A stretch of 19,453 nt of DNA from an uncultured Acidobacteriota bacterium (GTDB lineage: Bacteria; Acidobacteriota; JAAYUB01): positions 1 through 19,453 of the forward strand of contig CALAMB010000471.1 in assembly GCA_937925645.1 (NCBI GenBank), in the 5' to 3' direction. The notes beneath the pieces were generated by a model that was not told the DNA's origin, did no database searches, and saw only the letters and a program-made list of their open reading frames with translations. Position 1 is the stretch's first letter; each line of letters begins with the position of its first letter. Of the stretch, positions 16,421 to 19,453 are shown one piece after another. Position numbers and translations under genes: made by a program.

Positions 16421-16855
16421 TACCGAACCCTCCACAGATGTGCGGGCATTGCGGGCCGCACCGCCGAACGGGGCTTACCTCTCCCGGACCGATCTCAGTT
16501 TGGGATATCAGCGGCATGAAAAGCAACACAATTTTCGGACGGTTCCGACCATCGGTTTCGATCCCGGCGGACCGGACCCGCTGGAGCGCTTCCAGCCGAA
16601 CTCCAACCACTTTCGACTCCCCTCGCGGGTCGTTCCGACCGCTCGCAGTTGCCACGAACCCTGAATGGCGCAACGCGCTTTGGATCGCGCGAGCGCTTTG
16701 GAGTGCGCAGGCTCGACTGCGCTCTGGATGGACGCGGGACGCGTCTTTGGCTTCCTTTCGATATTCGCACTCTCAAATCGTTCAACCGTTCCGGAATCCA
16801 AAGCGGCGTCCAGCCGCCGCACTCCAGAGCGCGGGCCGCGGCCGGCCCGCGCTAT
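16421..16855. repeat. Gene-free gap with dispersed repeat and inverted-repeat element
   Basis: I find no gene in these 435 bases. The right half (about 16676-16855) is repeat-rich. GCGCTTTGGAT, GCGCTTTGGAG and GCGCTCTGGAT occur in quick succession at 16676-16729. GGCTCGACTGCGCTCTGGAT (16710-16729) repeats 10321-10340 exactly. Inverted counterparts follow at 16795-16840 (ATCCAAAGCGGCGTCC and CGCACTCCAGAGCG), so the block could fold back on itself. It also lies upstream of the cobalamin-exporter operon, whose promoter must be in this gap; I could not pick a convincing one. Confidence 0.55.
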
Positions 16856-17524
16856 CTAGAGCCGGCGCACCATCTCGGCGATCCAGACCGGGACGTACGG
16901 CGAGGTGCAGCCCTTGGAGACCGGGTAGTCGCGGTACAGCCCCAGCCGCTCGCCGATGGCGACGGCGCGCCGGCGATGCTCGGGGAAATGGATGCCGATT
17001 CCCCCGAGACAGAAGTTCATGGTCCATTGCGTCGGCGGCGGGGCGCCCCCCATCTCCGCCTCGATCCGGTCCAGGAGCGCCGCCAACTCGAGCCCGTCCG
17101 GATTCTTGGTGATCCGCTCGTAGGTCAGGCTCCAGCCGGCGCGCGCGGCCCAGGGGTCGGCGTCCGCCAGCCACTGCCGGCGGAGCGATTCCTTCTCGGG
17201 ATGCTTCTGGACCACGTAGGCGTTCAGCCAGTCGGCCACCTGGGCGAAGTCGCCGGACCGCACCAGCCGGTCCACCGCGTCGCGGGACAGCTCCTTCGGC
17301 TTGAGCAGGAGGACGGCCAGGAGCCGGGCGTCGATATTGCCGGTGTCCCAAAGGGCGAGGGCCAGCGCGGGGTCGGCCTTGATGGTGGCGGCGAGCTTGC
17401 GGATGTCGCCCAGCCGGACGCCGAACTGGTTGTCGCCGGCGCCGTTCTTCCGGTTGTGCTTCCGCACCTTCTCGTCCCCCATCGCCTCCAGCCGCGCGAG
17501 CGCTTCCTGTAGAGTCATGGCCAT
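16856..17524 (-). CDS. AlkD-like DNA alkylation repair (HEAT-repeat glycosylase) family protein
   Basis: This 222-residue, helix-rich protein matches the DNA alkylation repair family (ARM/HEAT-repeat fold, Pfam family PF08713 as I recognise it). Visible family features are NQFGVRLGDIRKLAATI (about 32-48), ALWDTGNIDARLLAVLLLKP (about 57-76), VRSGDFAQVADWLNAYVV (about 87-104), WAARAGWSLTYERITKN and the C-terminal YPVSKGCTSPYVPVWI. Members such as AlkD excise bulky or cationic alkylated bases, while some sequence relatives bind DNA without excision. The start at ATG 17524 has GGAG ten bases upstream; ATG 17518 is an alternative. It appears to be a single-gene unit, 84 bases from its upstream neighbour. 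Confidence 0.83.
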   Translation of the reverse strand: MAMTLQEALARLEAMGDEKVRKHNRKNGAGDNQFGVRLGDIRKLAATIKADPALALALWDTGNIDARLLAVLLLKPKELSRDAVDRLVRSGDFAQVADWLNAYVVQKHPEKESLRRQWLADADPWAARAGWSLTYERITKNPDGLELAALLDRIEAEMGGAPPPTQWTMNFCLGGIGIHFPEHRRRAVAIGERLGLYRDYPVSKGCTSPYVPVWIAEMVRRL

Positions 17525-17608
17525 GGATCTGTCACTCCTTCAGTCTGCATTGAAAGCCATCGTCGGAGCCGCGGGGGCGTGCGGCGCGCGTCCGCCGGGA
17601 ACGCCCGC

Positions 17609-18139
17609 TCAGCCGCCCTCACCCCTCGACCGAACGAACTCGGACAGATAGGGAAGGCCGTATTCAGTCACCTTGTCGATGGCGTCGTCCACGCGGGGGA
17701 TCACTTTCGCCTCGGCCACCGGCGCCGGGATGGGCGCCAGCATGGCCGTCATCTGCTCCACGGTGAGCGCCGGTTCGAACGCCTGGATGACCCACCATTC
17801 GTCCCGCTGGGTCCACAGTTGCGGCAGCCGCGTGAGGTACTCCGCCTGGCGGAATTCCCCCCGATCCGTTGACGGCTGGATAGGGGAAGGAATGACCGAC
17901 AATTCAGGATATCGCCCCAACGTGGACCATCCGATCAGGACCGTGAACTCGTCGTAATCCTTGGGACTGGGGCTGAGCACGATCCAGCACTTCAGCGAGT
18001 CGGAAATTGACCGGCTGAACGCCCGCTGGCCCGGCCACAGGTACATGGACTTCACCTTCTCCTCTTGGAATTCCGGCAGTCTCTCTTTCATCCGCTTCAA
18101 GAAGTACTGCCGGAGGACTTTTCCGTACTCCTTGCGCAT
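17609..18139 (-). CDS. Hypothetical protein
   Basis: This 176-residue cytoplasmic protein is not recognised. It opens with a basic helix (RKEYGKVLRQYFLKRMKERLPEF), then KSMYLWPGQRAFSRSI and CWIVLSPSPKDYDEFTVLIGWS. This looks like a small alpha/beta protein of the type often found as orphan or immunity-like genes; that is impression only. No membrane segments or known catalytic motifs are visible. ATG at 18139 is preferred over the upstream TTG 18151 because GGAG lies six bases before it. It follows the zinc-ribbon protein gene on the same strand after about 70 bases, so the two may be co-transcribed. Confidence 0.6.
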   Translation of the reverse strand: MRKEYGKVLRQYFLKRMKERLPEFQEEKVKSMYLWPGQRAFSRSISDSLKCWIVLSPSPKDYDEFTVLIGWSTLGRYPELSVIPSPIQPSTDRGEFRQAEYLTRLPQLWTQRDEWWVIQAFEPALTVEQMTAMLAPIPAPVAEAKVIPRVDDAIDKVTEYGLPYLSEFVRSRGEGG

Positions 18140-18208
18140 TGACGTCTCCAATCGTCATCATTGCTTCAAACGGGCGGTGTGACAGCGCAATACCGCTCAG
18201 GCGTTGTT

Positions 18209-18652
18209 TCAACGCAACCGGTTCTTGACATTTTCAACCGCACATTTCGCGCACCAGTATTCATCTCCGGTCATGGTGTAGCCGTCCGTCGTGAGTTTGA
18301 TGATCACGCCACACCGGGAGCATTTCGTCGGCTCGTAGGACGGCGGGTCCGGCATTTTCTCAAAGTTATACTCATTCGTTCCATACCACGCGACCATTTC
18401 TGACTCTAATTCATTGCGGCACTTCGTGCACGTCTGCCATTCGCCGTCGTGTCCCTCGTCATAGTGATAGCCGCAAAGAGTGTACCGGCGGTGATTCCGA
18501 TGGCAACTGTTACGCTCGTACGAGAACAGAGCGTACTGGTCTTCATCGTCGCAGATCCAATGCCCGCAGCACTCGGTCTTCGTGAGTTTTTTGGTCTTTC
18601 CACACAGACCACATCGCGGCTTTTCAGCCGTCGGCTTCGATTTTTTCGTCAT
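18209..18652 (-). CDS. Cysteine-rich zinc-ribbon-like hypothetical protein
   Basis: The 147-residue protein carries at least five metal-binding-type knuckles: CGLC near the start, CCGHWIC, CTKC (about 75), CSRC (about 110) and CAKC (about 133), with extra Cys/His pairs SCHRNH and CGYHYDEGH. It probably binds several zinc ions, folding as tandem ribbons. The NEYNFEKMPDPPSYEPTKC stretch is one I recognise from conserved hypothetical proteins with the same cysteine pattern; no function is known. GAGAGAGG lies just upstream of the ATG at 18652. Roles in nucleic-acid or protein binding are possible. A candidate promoter lies about 230 bases upstream on the same strand. Confidence 0.72.
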   Translation of the reverse strand: MTKKSKPTAEKPRCGLCGKTKKLTKTECCGHWICDDEDQYALFSYERNSCHRNHRRYTLCGYHYDEGHDGEWQTCTKCRNELESEMVAWYGTNEYNFEKMPDPPSYEPTKCSRCGVIIKLTTDGYTMTGDEYWCAKCAVENVKNRLR

Positions 18653-19236
18653 GGTCCCTCTCTCCTTGAACCATCTCGGCCTGCTTCGTCACAACACCTG
18701 AAGTCCGCGCGAGCGCGGCCTGCGCGCCGACAGCATGGCCTGGCAAACCGTGTGGCCGGTCGTGCGTTTGGCCATGAGCCAACAATCCACCTGCTGGACG
18801 ACTCCACCTGGCCAACAATTCTTGCCGTCCCCGGTCCAGACCGATGAAGATGAAAAACCGTCACGATTCTGAGTTCGCTTTCATGATTTACTGTCTTTAT
18901 TCTTCCTTGTCAATCCTTGTTGCATCATGCCAGGTCTTGACGCGGGGGCGGCGAGGGTTGGACCGGCGGCGCGAGGGGCCAGCCGCCGCGATGTCCCGGC
19001 GCCGCGACACCATTCCATCACGGTGGCGGCAGTGCGTGTCACGCGACCTTTTGAGCCGTTGCAGAACCCGCGACGATGGTTTGCCCTTTGATCCCGGACG
19101 GGCATTCAAGCGGCACAGACAGAGTGGTTGGGCGCCGGGGGTACAGCGTGCCGATAGGGCTTTCGCGCCGCTCGCTGCCGCTCGCGGTACCTCCACGTTG
19201 CCAACCGGTGGATCGTGCCACGAGCAGGGGAACGTT
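18653..19236. other. Gene-free GC-rich gap
   Basis: I see no convincing gene in these 584 bases. A possible minus-strand promoter, TTGACA (18908-18913) with TAAATC (18885-18890) at 17 bases, lies upstream of the zinc-ribbon gene. The open plus-strand frames here lack ribosome sites and family motifs. The stretch 19080-19230 abuts the tandem repeats. Confidence 0.5.
18885..18913 (-). promoter_or_regulatory. Candidate promoter upstream of zinc-ribbon protein
   Basis: A perfect TTGACA on the minus strand (18908-18913) and TAAATC (18885-18890, three of six matches) are 17 bases apart. The surrounding 40 bases are AT-rich against the local background. It is far (about 230 bases) from the start at 18652, so the assignment is weak. 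Confidence 0.3.
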
Positions 19237-19292
19237 GAATCGGTGAATCGGTGAATCGGTGAATCGGTGAATCGGTGAATCGGTGAATCGGT
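19237..19292. repeat. Tandem repeat, 8-base unit, seven perfect copies
   Basis: The unit GAATCGGT is repeated seven times without a mismatch and then breaks into GAACAGG. The unit is not a multiple of three, and no coding gene covers it. Confidence 0.97.
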
Positions 19293-19341
19293 GAACAGGA
19301 AGGACAGGACCTGGGTGCTGGGAACTGGGATCCAAAATCTA

Positions 19342-19380
19342 GGACCCAGAACCCAGGACCCAGAACCCAGGTCCCAGGTC
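19342..19380. repeat. Tandem repeat, 14-base unit
   Basis: Two perfect copies of GGACCCAGAACCCA (19342-19355 and 19356-19369) are followed by a degenerate partial copy GGTCCCAGGTCC. The preceding CTGGGTGCTGGGAACTGGGA (19313-19330 region) is an inverted relative, so a hairpin is possible. Confidence 0.85.
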
Positions 19381-19381
19381 C

Positions 19382-19430
19382 GATTACGGTCACGATTACG
19401 ATTACGGTCACGATTACGATTACGAGTCAC
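19382..19430. repeat. Tandem repeat, 6/18-base composite unit
   Basis: A higher-order repeat is built from GATTAC and GGTCAC/GAGTCAC. It runs as GATTACGGTCAC (19382-19393), GATTACGATTACGGTCAC (19394-19411) and GATTACGATTACGAGTCAC (19412-19430). It is the third distinct low-complexity block within 200 bases and continues toward the window edge. Confidence 0.85.
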
Positions 19431-19453
19431 GAGCACGAGACGAAGCTTCCAAC

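Noticed and set aside
19237..19430. The tandem repeats as a CRISPR array
   Set aside because: The units are 8, 14 and 6/18 bases, directly abutting with no spacers, and no cas gene is near.

Overview
The window is GC-rich (roughly two thirds G+C by eye) bacterial chromosome with compact operons. Several things point to a Gram-negative: a lipoprotein signal, a periplasmic adaptor with an FtsX-type permease, and a membrane oxidase with c-type haem domains that would lie outside the membrane. The organism appears to use selenocysteine, carries a bd-type oxidase relative with fused cytochrome c, and has many low-complexity intergenic repeats. I would guess a lineage such as Acidobacteriota or a neighbouring phylum, but no rRNA or marker gene is present and that placement is only a guess.

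Layout. (1) Bases 1-3630 hold a glycan or small-molecule modification cluster: a truncated sulfotransferase on the minus strand, then a tightly coupled plus-strand trio (family 2 glycosyltransferase, radical SAM/SPASM protein, second glycosyltransferase) joined by ATGA overlaps. (2) Bases 3663-6250 (minus) encode two membrane subunits related to cytochrome bd subunit I; the larger carries two C-terminal cytochrome c domains. (3) Bases 6369-10189 form a peroxide-defence block: a divergent PerR-type Fur regulator behind an AT-rich palindrome and a good promoter, catalase-peroxidase KatG, a long bidirectional terminator, and a convergent AhpC-type peroxiredoxin. The peroxidatic codon of that peroxiredoxin is an in-frame TGA followed by a SECIS-like hairpin, so it is best read as a selenoprotein. 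(4) Bases 10347-12292 (minus) hold a VOC-domain lipoprotein, a conserved hypothetical, and a MntA/HepT toxin-antitoxin pair whose HepT toxin gene is broken by two in-frame stops. (5) Bases 12451-16420 (minus) are a four-gene operon: a cobalamin-binding protein with the Wx9EH motif of CarH-type light sensors, an FtsX-like permease, an ABC ATPase and an HlyD-like adaptor. (6) Bases 16421-19453 hold an intergenic repeat element, an AlkD-like DNA alkylation repair protein, two hypotheticals (one a cysteine-rich zinc-ribbon protein) and a terminal stretch of three different short tandem-repeat blocks.

How it fits together. Regions 2 and 3 read as one oxygen/peroxide response neighbourhood: an oxidase-like complex, a metal-dependent peroxide sensor, a haem peroxidase and a Sec-peroxiredoxin. 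Region 5 suggests an export system whose expression or activity is coupled to cobalamin and possibly light. The two strongest items for follow-up are the selenoprotein peroxiredoxin (an automatic annotation would split it into two fragments) and the Wx9EH cobalamin protein coupled to an ABC exporter.
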